DNA of 64,000 bases. Source: Bdellovibrionales bacterium (GTDB lineage: Bacteria > Bdellovibrionota > UBA1018). The notes below the pieces were generated by a model that searched no databases, was not told the origin of the DNA, and saw only the letters and a program-made list of their open reading frames with translations. How positions within the stretch are numbered: position 1 is the first letter of the stretch; each line of letters opens with the position of its first letter. Where the stretch lies: contig JAEUWC010000015.1 in assembly GCA_016786465.1 (NCBI GenBank), positions 62,001-126,000 on the forward strand, read 5' to 3'. The position numbers were made by a program, and so were the translations under genes. This document shows, in pieces, positions 8,554 to 16,841 of this stretch.

Positions 8554-9705
8554 TTATTTCGCGGTCATTTCATCCAGCAGGCTGGTCCAAACGGGGAAGG
8601 GCAGCGCGCCTTCCATCTTTTTGCCGTTTAAGAAAAACGTCGGCGTCGACTTCACACCCAGGGTCAGTGCCTGATCGACGGAAGAACTGATCAAGGCTGC
8701 CGTTTTTGGGTCCTTCATGCACTTTTCCAAGGCTGCGACGTCTAATCCGATTTCCTTGGCCCAAGTCATGACAATTCCGTCCGTGATTTCATCCTGACGA
8801 TCGAAAATCGTTTCGTACATCTTTCCGAACTTGCCCTGTTCGTTTGCGCAAAGGGCCGCGCGAGCGGCTTCACAGGCATGAGGATGGCCCCGAGATTTCA
8901 TCGTCGTGTTGCAAGTTTGATCCAAGGGAAAACCTGCATAAACGACTTTGATGCCTTTAGGATACCGCTGCAAAAGCGAATGCATCAGCTTTGCGCCTTG
9001 GCGACAATAGGGGCATTGAAAGTCGCTGAATTCGACAATCGTGACTTTGGCAGATGGGTCACCCAAGACCGGAAGCGCGGAAGAAATATTCAGCGTCGCT
9101 GCAGGTTCTGCACGAACGCTGTCGGCCAATTCTTGGTTAGAAACGCCTTCTAATTTGGATTGGTCAAAAGTTTTTAGAAAAAGAACTGTGATACCGACCA
9201 CTGCGCCAACGGTCACCATGGCGCGGAACCAATGATCCCGGGAAGGGACGGATCCGGTCTTCAAGCTGCCGATTCCCGAATAGGCAATCGCCAAACCTGC
9301 AAGATTCACGGCGTCGATTCCCAAACACTGAGGGCAGAATTTTTTTAGAACCATCGCCATGATGTAAAAATAGACGACCGACATCACGGTTCCGATGCTG
9401 AACATCCCTGTGATCATGCGAAGCGCTGTTGGCGCCCACCCTGCTGAAAACCCCATCAATGAAAGAATCGCAATCGCCAGGAACCATCCGGCAGTGAAGC
9501 TGGCTAACGGAAATCCTGAAATCAGTTCCGCGTACTTGCTTCCGTCAACCGCCGCGCAATCAAAAGTTTCGTTGATTTTGCAGATAGGATTGAACGACGC
9601 TTGGCCGCTTCGAATATCGTAATAGAAAAGGCTTAAGGAAATAGACAGGACCAATCCGACAAGCGACAATCCCAGAAGAATCGAGAAGATGCGGTTGTGT
9701 TTCAT
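8554..9705 (-). CDS. Vitamin K epoxide reductase-DsbA fusion, periplasmic disulfide-forming enzyme
   Basis: 383 aa from the ATG at 9705 (another ATG at 9717 is possible; neither has a clear ribosome site). The N-terminal VKOR part has four to five membrane helices, the loop pair CKINETFDC (C42, C50), a following Ser-Lys, and the active-site CPQC (about 124-127). After a linker comes a DsbA/thioredoxin-like periplasmic domain (from about 200) with FQCPYC (231-234) and the cis-Pro segment STPTFFLNG near the end. VKOR passes electrons from the thioredoxin-like partner to quinone; fused forms replace DsbA plus DsbB. It should make disulfides in exported proteins, including the Cys-containing secreted proteins nearby. 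It is divergent from the next gene with only about 15 bp between start codons. Confidence 0.92.
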   Translation of the reverse strand: MKHNRIFSILLGLSLVGLVLSISLSLFYYDIRSGQASFNPICKINETFDCAAVDGSKYAELISGFPLASFTAGWFLAIAILSLMGFSAGWAPTALRMITGMFSIGTVMSVVYFYIMAMVLKKFCPQCLGIDAVNLAGLAIAYSGIGSLKTGSVPSRDHWFRAMVTVGAVVGITVLFLKTFDQSKLEGVSNQELADSVRAEPAATLNISSALPVLGDPSAKVTIVEFSDFQCPYCRQGAKLMHSLLQRYPKGIKVVYAGFPLDQTCNTTMKSRGHPHACEAARAALCANEQGKFGKMYETIFDRQDEITDGIVMTWAKEIGLDVAALEKCMKDPKTAALISSSVDQALTLGVKSTPTFFLNGKKMEGALPFPVWTSLLDEMTAK

Positions 9706-9720
9706 GTAGAACAACATGCC

Positions 9721-11214
9721 ATGAAAAAACCTTCAGTTTTGAAAATTTTAGTCGGGATTTCAGTTTTTGTGGGGCTTGTCATTTCCGGCGCGGCTTGTTC
9801 ACGTCAAGCTTCGGCACCCGCGTCCAATGGCGGTGCCGGAACCCTTCGAATTCAATGGTCCAGCGAACCCCAATCCTGGGACCCGACTTTCGCGCAAGAC
9901 GGATTGGCGCTGCGCATCTTAGCGAATACCATGGGCGGACTTTATCGCTATGATGGGGACGCAAAGCTGGTCCCGCTTTATGCCGCCGAAGTCAAAGTTT
10001 CGAAGGATTTCAAAACCTACGATTTCAAAATTCAAGGGGCTTGGTCGGATGGGGTCGCGATTGATTCCGATCAATTCAAGTGTGCTTTGGATCGGGCCTT
10101 GGATCCAAAGTCGGGCGCCAAGCTTTCCTTTCTTTTGAAGCACATTCAAAAAATCGAAACCCCTTCGAAAGATCGACTGAAGATTCAGCTGGCAAGGCCC
10201 GACCCGCGTTTCCTTCACTTGACCACTTTGCCAACGATGATGCCGCTTCGTTGTGATTTGATCGCCGCCAATCAAGGGTCTTGGCCAATGATGGGTCCTA
10301 CGACCGGCGATTACCGATTGGCCGACGTCAATAAAGGCGTTTCGTACCACTTTGTTTCCAATCGGGGCGGTCATTCTGTCGAAGCGCTTTTGGTGCAGGA
10401 CGAATCCACCGGGGTGCGGCTTTTTGAATCCGGCCGCTTAGACATCTTGAGCCGAGTTCCGCAGTATGACCTGAAAAGGATGCAGGCAAAGGGATGGATT
10501 CGAACAGATCCTTTTTGGGCGACCTATTATTTGGGTTTTCACGTCAAGAACCCAGCCGTTTCCGAACGAGAACTTCGAAAGCGAGTTCGCGATTCCATTG
10601 CCAAAAAAGAAATCGTGGAACTTTTGGGCACGGCTGAAATTCCGGCCCAATCCTGGATTCCTCCAGGCCTTGAAGGGCACACGGCCACGCTTACCTTGAC
10701 CCCCGCCAATCCCAACACGGCAGCAGTAAAAAAAGGCGCCGAAATTGCGGTTCAGTATGATTCCAGTGCGCGAAACGCGACGGTGATGGAAAAAATCCAG
10801 GCTGATCTTCTGAAAACTTTGGGAATTCGCCTGCGTTTGGAAAGTTCAGATTGGAAGACCTATCAGCGAAACCTGGGGGCTTCGCCTAAGCCCATCTTTC
10901 GTTTTGCGATGCAGGCTCCGGTTGCCGACCCGCTGTTCATGCTTCAATCCTTTACGTCCAAAGATCCCAACAACTATACCGGCTGGGCTGATGCCCGGTA
11001 CGACGCGTGGGTGGACGAAATCGCTCAGATGGAATCAGGCCCCAAGCGAAACCAGCTGATTCATCGCGCACAGCTTTACCTTTTGGACGAGGCCGTCATT
11101 TTCGTGCCGCTTTATTTCTATAATCAAATTCATGCGGTTTCGCCCAAGATTCAAGGCTTTCGTCCCAACCCGATGGGGGTTTTTCGGTGGGCGGATCTGA
11201 ATTTTTCGACATAA
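9721..11214 (+). CDS. Oligopeptide-type ABC transporter substrate-binding protein (family 5)
   Basis: About 497 aa from ATG 9721 (MKKPSVLKILVG). The N-terminus is a signal with a lipoprotein-like end, VISGAAC, so the mature protein is probably lipid-anchored. The body matches family 5 binding proteins: PQSWDPTFAQDG near the N-terminus, GAWSDGVAIDSDQFKCALDRALD (read in two pieces) around residues 105-125, and YNQIHAVSPKIQGF near the end. These proteins bind peptides or other small ligands for an Opp/Dpp importer. No permease or ATPase gene lies next to it, so it works with a transporter encoded elsewhere or as an orphan sensor. The adjacent FemAB-like gene starts 11 bp downstream, suggesting co-transcription and perhaps a shared interest in cell-wall peptides. 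Confidence 0.88.
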   Translation: MKKPSVLKILVGISVFVGLVISGAACSRQASAPASNGGAGTLRIQWSSEPQSWDPTFAQDGLALRILANTMGGLYRYDGDAKLVPLYAAEVKVSKDFKTYDFKIQGAWSDGVAIDSDQFKCALDRALDPKSGAKLSFLLKHIQKIETPSKDRLKIQLARPDPRFLHLTTLPTMMPLRCDLIAANQGSWPMMGPTTGDYRLADVNKGVSYHFVSNRGGHSVEALLVQDESTGVRLFESGRLDILSRVPQYDLKRMQAKGWIRTDPFWATYYLGFHVKNPAVSERELRKRVRDSIAKKEIVELLGTAEIPAQSWIPPGLEGHTATLTLTPANPNTAAVKKGAEIAVQYDSSARNATVMEKIQADLLKTLGIRLRLESSDWKTYQRNLGASPKPIFRFAMQAPVADPLFMLQSFTSKDPNNYTGWADARYDAWVDEIAQMESGPKRNQLIHRAQLYLLDEAVIFVPLYFYNQIHAVSPKIQGFRPNPMGVFRWADLNFST

Positions 11215-11225
11215 AATAGAAAAGC

Positions 11226-12191
11226 GTGTGGATCGCTAAGCCCGTTCGGGCACTTTCTGAATCCGAACTTTCGCGTTTTCCTAAGGACGTGCCCTTGGCG
11301 CAGACCTTGGACTGGGCGCGCGCGATTGAATCTTTGGGATCTAAAACTTATGCCGTCTTTGAAACCGACCTGGCCGTCGGCGGGATCGTTTACGAATCGC
11401 AGCCCGGACGTTTTGAATGCGTGAACGGTCCGGCCTTGCACTGGGATGATTCCGAAAAAGTAGCAGCCCAGTTTTCGACTTTCGTCTTGGCAGTCACAAA
11501 ACTTTCAAAAAACTTTCAGGCAGTCACCCTTCGCCCCAGGTGGCCGGCCGATCAAATGCAGTCCAGGCTTTTGAAGATCCCTTTTGCGGTCACGCGGGTG
11601 GATCAGGCATCGACCTGGGTTGTTCCGGTTCAAGAAACCTGGGAAGCGCAGTTGAAGCTGGCTAGCCCACGATTGCGTCGCACGCTGAAGCGCGCGGAAG
11701 CTTTGACTTCAGTTCAAGTCACGTCGTCAGAAGCTTGGGTGGGCGATGCCCTGGACCGCTTTGTTCAAGCGGTTTCGGATCACGCGAAAGAAAAAAGTTT
11801 CAGTGTTCCGCCGACCCATTGGTTTCGATCCCTGGTTCAAGGCGAAGGTTTCTTTTCAGTACAAGCCGAATCGTCTTTTTCAAAAACGGAACTGTTGATC
11901 GCTGTTCAGTGTGGCCGGGCTCATTACCTTTTCGGAGTCACCCAGAAAAAACCCGGTTCCGCCGAAACCCAAGCGCGAAAAGCCGATTCCGGGCGCGACA
12001 GCACTTCCACGGTGGCCCACTTTCGCGTCCTAGAAGAACTTCGCCGCCAAGGAATTCAAGAATACGACCTAAACGGCTATGTGACTGATGCGAAGTCCGA
12101 TCATCCTTATTTTGGCGTCGCCCAGTACAAAAAACAGTTCGGCGGATCAACCGTCGATTACGTCCAAGCTGTCTTTGAAATCGAAGCCTAG
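11226..12191 (+). CDS. FemAB-like / GNAT-fold acyltransferase
   Basis: 321 aa starting at GTG (MWIAKPVRAL). The pattern AQTLDWARAIESLG near residue 25, the pairs of tandem GNAT-like halves, and the C-terminal segment with EYDLNGYVTD..HPYFGVAQYKKQFGGSTVDYV are characteristic of the FemX/lipid II aminoacyltransferase superfamily, which adds amino acids from aminoacyl-tRNA to peptidoglycan precursors or transfers other acyl groups. The coupling with the peptide-binding lipoprotein 11 bp upstream fits envelope work but does not define the donor or acceptor. It is cytoplasmic with no signal. Its stop overlaps the convergent barrel gene by 4 bp (CTAG). Confidence 0.72.
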   Translation: MWIAKPVRALSESELSRFPKDVPLAQTLDWARAIESLGSKTYAVFETDLAVGGIVYESQPGRFECVNGPALHWDDSEKVAAQFSTFVLAVTKLSKNFQAVTLRPRWPADQMQSRLLKIPFAVTRVDQASTWVVPVQETWEAQLKLASPRLRRTLKRAEALTSVQVTSSEAWVGDALDRFVQAVSDHAKEKSFSVPPTHWFRSLVQGEGFFSVQAESSFSKTELLIAVQCGRAHYLFGVTQKKPGSAETQARKADSGRDSTSTVAHFRVLEELRRQGIQEYDLNGYVTDAKSDHPYFGVAQYKKQFGGSTVDYVQAVFEIEA

Positions 12192-13051
12192 AATTTGCGG
12201 GTGATTCCGCCGCCGAAGATGGGCTTGTTCGCAGGGCTTAGGAATCCTGCGCCCGCGCCAAAGGACCAATTGTCCAAAACATAGCGAAGTTCCAGTTCCC
12301 CGCCAAAAAGCAGGGCCGACTTTTCTGGAAACGAATATGAAACCGGCGTACCGGGGGCGTCTGGCCAGTTCCCTGATCGGTAAATCAACGTGGGTCCAAA
12401 GCAAACGGCGAAGCTGTCGGATCCCGGGAACCACAGAAACCAAGGGCGAAGCAAGCCGCCCATTGCAGCTGAATTGGAAGTTTCGTAGATGATGGTTCCG
12501 CTGCTGTTCGGTGTGATTTTACTGGTCGCAAAGAAACCCCCCAGAGAAGTTTCAAAAAGAAACTTTCGGTTCATTCGAAACTGCGTCCCTAGCGCCAGAT
12601 AGCCGCCAAACTGCGAAGGGAACAAAGTGTCTGAAGTGGCGTCCGATCCAACGATTCCTAGTTTGTCCTGATAGCTGATCACCCCGGCGCGAACAAAAAA
12701 TCCGTAGCGTTTCAGGGCCGCACGCGTACTTCGCGTGTCGACGGTTCCCCGTGAAGTCGGCGCTTGGGCCGGAATTGCGCCCCCGCCACCCAGGCACTGA
12801 GTCGACGTCAAAAGAAATCTTTTTCCGTCCCAAACATGCTTGAACTGCGGGCGGCCTTGAACGGGGCGGGCTTTGACTTGGGTTCCGACAGAAAGCGGAA
12901 GTTCAGGAAGCTTGTTCCATTTTCCGCCCGCATTTTCGTAAACCGCGCACTGAGTATTCGAAACCGTGAAGGATTCGATTTGATTCTGTTGTTGACCGTG
13001 TGCCGTGGGCGGCGCGTACGCGATCAAAAGCAAAGCCAGCGGGTTAAGCAT
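12188..13051 (-). CDS. Outer-membrane beta-barrel-like protein
   Basis: 287 aa with an N-terminal signal peptide (about 1-19, ending AHG). Residues 28-90 include two Cys (CAVYEN and TSTQCLGG) that could form a disulfide and look like a small beta domain. From about residue 110 to the end, alternating short hydrophobic strands with Gly/aromatic turns (FFVRAGVISYQ, LFGGELELRYVL) and the C-terminal Phe (GGGITRKF) are typical of small outer-membrane barrels. No specific family is recognised. It is the last gene of the minus-strand MinD-J/HTH-RluA-PgeF run, starting 4 bp after PgeF ends. Confidence 0.7.
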   Translation of the reverse strand: MLNPLALLLIAYAPPTAHGQQQNQIESFTVSNTQCAVYENAGGKWNKLPELPLSVGTQVKARPVQGRPQFKHVWDGKRFLLTSTQCLGGGGAIPAQAPTSRGTVDTRSTRAALKRYGFFVRAGVISYQDKLGIVGSDATSDTLFPSQFGGYLALGTQFRMNRKFLFETSLGGFFATSKITPNSSGTIIYETSNSAAMGGLLRPWFLWFPGSDSFAVCFGPTLIYRSGNWPDAPGTPVSYSFPEKSALLFGGELELRYVLDNWSFGAGAGFLSPANKPIFGGGITRKF

Positions 13052-13055
13052 GTTT

Positions 13056-13748
13056 CTAGGCTAACTGAATCGCGCTGTATTGCCAAATTCCGTTTTTCTT
13101 TTCGCGGCGATAGCTGTGAAAAGAAAAGTCGGAATCGCCTTCCAGTTTCGCGCATCGAGTGCAGTAGGGAATGATTTCGATGGCTCGAAATCCCAACTGC
13201 TCCAGTTGGATCTTGTTGATCTCGGCCAGGTTCAGATGCCGATGCTTGGGCACGCCTCGGGTTCCGTATTCGCCTAGGAAATCTTGCGCGATCTCGGGAC
13301 TGGTTTCGTAACAACAGGGACCGATGGATGGTCCGATCGCCGCCACCCAGTTCTTGGTTTTTTCTTCAATTCCCAACTCCGCCGACGAATCCAAAATCGA
13401 AAGCCATAGAGCTTGAACGGCGCAGGCCTGTGTTCCTCTCCAGCCGGCATGAACACTGGCGACAACCGAAGCGTCGGCCTTGGCCAACAAGATCGGTACG
13501 CAGTCGGCGGAAATCGCTGCGATCGGAATGTTTTTCTTCCGGGTAAAAAGCCCGTCGGTGTCACCGGCGGCTTGCTTGGGTCCCGTGATTTCTACGGATC
13601 GGACGCCGTGAACTTGCTTCCAAGTCGGGCGGTCATCCCAGTGTGCAGCCAAGACTTCAGGCGCGGGTTTTGCGCGCGTTCCAAAGCCATGGATCACGCC
13701 GGGAATTCGGCTCATCAGACTGGAAGTCAAAAAGGATTCAGCGGCCAT
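13056..13748 (-). CDS. pgeF: Peptidoglycan editing factor / laccase-domain nucleoside phosphorylase (YfiH family)
   Basis: 230 aa, the usual size. The zinc site is complete: QVHG (H47), ADCVPI (C83) and HAGWRG (H100), followed by the family hallmarks GPSIGPCCYE (about 139-147) and FHSYRR near the end. Family members are reported as purine nucleoside phosphorylases and, in E. coli, as PgeF, which prevents misincorporation of L-Ser into peptidoglycan precursors. The gene overlaps the upstream pseudouridine synthase by 11 bp, implying translational coupling. Nothing odd. Confidence 0.93.
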   Translation of the reverse strand: MAAESFLTSSLMSRIPGVIHGFGTRAKPAPEVLAAHWDDRPTWKQVHGVRSVEITGPKQAAGDTDGLFTRKKNIPIAAISADCVPILLAKADASVVASVHAGWRGTQACAVQALWLSILDSSAELGIEEKTKNWVAAIGPSIGPCCYETSPEIAQDFLGEYGTRGVPKHRHLNLAEINKIQLEQLGFRAIEIIPYCTRCAKLEGDSDFSFHSYRREKKNGIWQYSAIQLA

Positions 13749-14772
13749 GGTTTTTCAAAACCTCGTGAAGTTTTGTCAGATGTTCCGGAAGGGGGGCCTG
13801 GAAACGAAGGGGCTTGCCCGTGATGGGGTGTTCAAATCCCAATACGCGCGCGTGAAGCGCTTGGCCGGGAAGGGATTCAACAGCTTTTCGAACATCCACC
13901 GGCAAGGCGTTCCACTTGGTGTGGCGCGAACTGGGGGTTCCGTAAGTCGGGTCACCCAAAATGGAATACCCCAGATCCGTCAGGTGCACGCGAACCTGGT
14001 GGGTGCGTCCTGTTTCTAAACGGCATTCTAAAAGCGAAGCAAAGCCCTTGGTTTCCGTATCTCCATAGCTTTCCAGCTGGACGGCTCGGGTGATCGCGTT
14101 TCGTCCGTCTTCGACCTGCGATGACATTTTTTTTCGATCGCTTGGGCTTCTGCCGATCTGGCTTTCAATCCTAACTTCCTTTTTTCCAAAAGGTGTCCAA
14201 TGGGGCGATCCAAAGCAAAACGCCCAATACGCACGTTCTATTTCGTGTTTTGAAAAAACTTCGGACATCTTTTGGTGGGCTGCATCGGTCTTGGTGATCA
14301 AAAGTGCGCCACTGGTGTTTTTATCGATGCGATGGACGATCCCAGGACGAAGTTTTCCACCGATTCCGCTTAGGTCCTTCACATGGTGTAAAAGCGCATG
14401 GACCAATGTTCCTTCTTTTTGGGTGTCTGAAGGGTGCACGGTCAACCCGGCCGGTTTGTTCACCACCAGAAGGTGTTCATCTTGAAAAAGAATGTCTAAC
14501 GGAATGTCTTCCGGAATCAGTTCCAAAGGCGCTGGTGCCGGAACTCGAACTTGAATGACCTGGCCAGGAAGGAACTTTTCGCTGCTCTTAATGGCTCTTC
14601 CATCTAGGGTGATTCGACCTTCGTCGATCCAGGCTTGAATCTGACTTCTGGATGAACCTTCCACATCTGTAGAAAGTCTTTCGGCCAGGAAACGATCCGC
14701 CCTTGTGTCGATCGGATCGTCTTCGGTCACGTGAACCGTGACTAGCCTCTCTTCTCTTTTTCCGTTCGCCAT
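13738..14772 (-). CDS. RluA family rRNA/tRNA pseudouridine synthase
   Basis: 344 aa. An S4 RNA-binding domain (about 23-75, with RSQIQAWIDEGRITLDG) is followed by the RluA-type catalytic domain; the motif HRIDKNTSGALL puts the catalytic Asp at D150, and GRTHQVRVHL and LHA..L near the C-terminus are also present. This layout is that of RluD/RluC-like enzymes that convert uridine to pseudouridine in 23S rRNA. The exact site cannot be told from the sequence alone, so no symbol is given. It overlaps both neighbours (31 bp with the J-like/HTH gene, 11 bp with pgeF). Confidence 0.93.
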   Translation of the reverse strand: MANGKREERLVTVHVTEDDPIDTRADRFLAERLSTDVEGSSRSQIQAWIDEGRITLDGRAIKSSEKFLPGQVIQVRVPAPAPLELIPEDIPLDILFQDEHLLVVNKPAGLTVHPSDTQKEGTLVHALLHHVKDLSGIGGKLRPGIVHRIDKNTSGALLITKTDAAHQKMSEVFSKHEIERAYWAFCFGSPHWTPFGKKEVRIESQIGRSPSDRKKMSSQVEDGRNAITRAVQLESYGDTETKGFASLLECRLETGRTHQVRVHLTDLGYSILGDPTYGTPSSRHTKWNALPVDVRKAVESLPGQALHARVLGFEHPITGKPLRFQAPLPEHLTKLHEVLKNHGR

Positions 14773-15587
14773 TGAGTGACTCGGGCTAGGTAAGCGGCCG
14801 CAGCTTTTTCGCCCGGCAGCTTCAAGTAGCGACAGATCTGCAAAATGAATCCGCGCAAGTAGACGACGGCCGGAAGTTTATCGTAATTTTCGTCTTCAAT
14901 GGCCAAGATGTAGGTTTTTGAAATTTTGGAATAGTCAGCCATTTCTTCGACTGATACGCGTTTGGATTCACGAACCTTACGCAAAAACCGTCCGCGCCAT
15001 TCCACCTGTTCGGTGATTTCCAGCGCAAGCGTCGGATCTTCGGGGCCCGGTCCAGTCGGCATCGCAACGTTTGGCGTGACCGGCGCTTTCGTCAGTCCGG
15101 GCTGAGGCGCTGCGGGCACAGGCTTTTTCGCCGGTTGCATGGGATTTCCAAACGGATCCAAGTCATCGAGATCTGCGGGAGGGCGTGCGGCAGCAGGTGG
15201 TTGCGCCGGGCGCTGGGTCTGAGCCGGTGCCGTGAAATCCGTTGCCGGAGCCACCAAAAGGTCGTCGCCCGATCCACCTTCCATCGGCGGAACTCGATCG
15301 ATCGAAAAAATCTTCTTCGCTTCTGGTTCTGAAAAAGTTTCTGAAATCTGACCGTGCTTACGGTCATATTCTTTACGGCGTTCGGGGCTTGAAAGAACGG
15401 CAAAAGCTTCTTCGATTCGTGCCAGAATGCGATCCGTTTCTTCAGGATCCATCAAAGAATAAAGCGCGACACTGTCTTTTCGGTAGGCGGCCTTCGCACG
15501 GTGATAAGCCGCGCGGATTTCCTGTGGGTTTGCGTCCGGACCGATATCCAAAACGTCGTAAAGGGTCTGGTCCTTGGGATCGATCAT
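14742..15587 (-). CDS. J-like domain plus RodZ-type helix-turn-helix protein
   Basis: 281 aa with two recognisable ends. Residues about 7-75 resemble a DnaJ domain (TLYDVLDIGPDANPQEIRAA and AFAVLSSPERRKEYDRKHG), but the HPD tripeptide needed to stimulate Hsp70 is replaced (YRKDS). A Pro/Ala-rich linker (about 95-190) leads to a HTH_25-type DNA- or protein-binding domain (about 203-265) like that of RodZ, with ISKTYILAIEDENYDKLP and VYLRGFILQICRYL. There is no transmembrane helix. The stop of the MinD/FlhG-like gene directly abuts its start (15588/15587), and it overlaps the pseudouridine synthase gene by 31 bp. It may be a partner of that ATPase in polarity or flagellar control, but this is inference from context. 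Confidence 0.82.
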   Translation of the reverse strand: MIDPKDQTLYDVLDIGPDANPQEIRAAYHRAKAAYRKDSVALYSLMDPEETDRILARIEEAFAVLSSPERRKEYDRKHGQISETFSEPEAKKIFSIDRVPPMEGGSGDDLLVAPATDFTAPAQTQRPAQPPAAARPPADLDDLDPFGNPMQPAKKPVPAAPQPGLTKAPVTPNVAMPTGPGPEDPTLALEITEQVEWRGRFLRKVRESKRVSVEEMADYSKISKTYILAIEDENYDKLPAVVYLRGFILQICRYLKLPGEKAAAAYLARVTQWRTEKEKRG

Positions 15588-16643
15588 TTAAAGAATGTCG
15601 TTTCGCTGATGACCGTGGCGTTTCACCAGATATTGAACGATTCGTTCAATGCTGGAAACCAGTTTTGAATTTGGGAATTCTTGCAAAAGCGGGCGCTTGC
15701 GTCGGACGGCCTGCCAGACCGCGCTGTCGTAATCCAGGTAGCCGACGTAATCCATGTCGATGCCGAAGTACTTTTTGCAAACAGTCTTCACCGAAAATCC
15801 AATGTCGACGTCCGTCTGCGTGCGCGCTTGATTCACGACTAGCTTTGGACGAAACCTTTCGATTTCTTCTTTCAGCCGCATTCCCGCTTCGGGGTTTGCT
15901 TGGTTGACTTCGCGGAAAAGGTCCGAAGGGCTACGAATGCCCAAAGTGTTCTTCGCATCCATCGCTGCTTCGATCAGCGGGCGAATCGAATCCAGGTTTC
16001 GCGACAATTGAAGCCGACGGTAGTAAGCGCTTTTGATAAAGCGGTAGCCGTTTTCAATCGACGTCGGTTCCGGCAACAAAGCGATCAATCCCAGGTCGCT
16101 GTACAAGAAAAAATCCAAAGTGTTGTAGGTCGTACCGGCGCCCAGGTCCAAGATCAGGTAATCTGCGTCCAAGCTTCGCAGGTCTTGAAGCAGACGAACC
16201 TTTTGCGAATGCTTGATGTTGGCAGCACCAACGGAATCTTGCGCGCCACTGATGATGTCCAGGTTGTGGATCCCAGTGGGTGTCACGCATTGTTGGATTC
16301 CAGATGCGCGTCCCGAAAAGAAATCGCTAAGCGTGTTTCTGGGTTGGTCAACACCCAGGGCCGTGTGAAGATTTGCGCCGCCCAGATCCAGATCGATGGC
16401 GATGACCCGATTGCCTTGGCGGGCCAAGGTAATGGCTAAGCTTGAAGCGATCAGGCTTTTTCCGACGCCGCCTTTTCCACCGCCCAATGCCCAAACTTGT
16501 TTGACCCGTGAAGACGCGCGCGGCGCGATTTGATCAAAAGGATTTTCCCATTCTTCGTGAACGTCCGCATCCGGCGGAAGCGCGCCGCCGCCGATTTCAC
16601 TGGCGATTCGAAGTTGAGAAGGGGATCCCGGGGTACCGTCCAT
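15588..16643 (-). CDS. MinD/ParA-type P-loop ATPase, FlhG-like
   Basis: 351 aa from ATG 16643; a TTG 42 bp upstream is also open but that TTGACA looks like a promoter element. The deviant Walker A GGGKGGVGKS lies at about 54-63, with IDLDLGGANLHTALG (switch region) and LDLGAGTTYNTLDFF (Walker B) following, and EPTSIENGYRFIKSAYYRRL, typical of the FlhG/YlxH and related MinD subgroup in which the family partner is a flagellar or polar GTPase. The extended insert with Arg/Lys-rich helices (about 190-270) is seen in delta-group 'MinD/ParA family' proteins. No C-terminal amphipathic membrane helix is evident. It heads the operon with the J-like/HTH protein and probably controls number or position of a polar structure. 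Confidence 0.85.
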   Translation of the reverse strand: MDGTPGSPSQLRIASEIGGGALPPDADVHEEWENPFDQIAPRASSRVKQVWALGGGKGGVGKSLIASSLAITLARQGNRVIAIDLDLGGANLHTALGVDQPRNTLSDFFSGRASGIQQCVTPTGIHNLDIISGAQDSVGAANIKHSQKVRLLQDLRSLDADYLILDLGAGTTYNTLDFFLYSDLGLIALLPEPTSIENGYRFIKSAYYRRLQLSRNLDSIRPLIEAAMDAKNTLGIRSPSDLFREVNQANPEAGMRLKEEIERFRPKLVVNQARTQTDVDIGFSVKTVCKKYFGIDMDYVGYLDYDSAVWQAVRRKRPLLQEFPNSKLVSSIERIVQYLVKRHGHQRNDIL

Positions 16644-16656
16644 GGTCACAATCTCT

Positions 16657-16685
16657 ATGGTTTCGGTCTGGCATCGAACTGTCAA
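16657..16685 (-). promoter_or_regulatory. Possible promoter of the MinD-like operon
   Basis: A perfect TTGACA lies on the minus strand at 16685-16680, followed 18-20 nt on by ACCATA/CATAGA as a poor -10. Transcription would begin very close to the ATG at 16643. The -10 match is weak. Confidence 0.35.
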
Positions 16686-16787
16686 GCTAAGGGCTCGGGT
16701 GTCTGGCTACTTTTTTGGATACTTCGCATCAAAATCGTCCGGATTCTGACAGGCCCAATTACAGCGATTTAACGCAAAGCGACAAAA

Positions 16788-16806
16788 AAAGGTGCCTGGC
16801 ACCTTT
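16788..16806. repeat. 19-bp palindrome, REP-like
   Basis: AAAGGTGCCTGGCACCTTT is a perfect inverted repeat with a single central T, in the 198-bp gap between divergent operons. Its half-site AAAGGTGyCTG recurs at the outer ends of the long inverted repeat at 26130-26251, so both may belong to one dispersed repeat family. Confidence 0.75.
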
Positions 16807-16833
16807 GACTGGGTAAAGAAAGTCAACTATCAA
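16805..16833 (+). promoter_or_regulatory. Sigma70-like promoter with overlapping inverted repeat
   Basis: TTGACT (16805-16810), a 17-bp spacer and TATCAA (16828-16833) form a plausible promoter ending 8 bp before the ATG at 16842, so the transcript would be leaderless or nearly so. TTGACT and AGTCAA (16821-16826) also form an inverted repeat across the spacer and could bind a repressor. Confidence 0.5.
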
Positions 16834-16841
16834 GCCGATCT

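Noticed and set aside
15242-15907. 221-codon plus-strand open frame across two genes
   Set aside because: Antisense to the J-like/HTH and MinD-like genes; Arg/Ser/Pro-rich shadow.
16643-16685. TTG at 16685 as MinD-like start
   Set aside because: The TTGACA is better read as a promoter box and the ATG at 16643 has AGAGA upstream.
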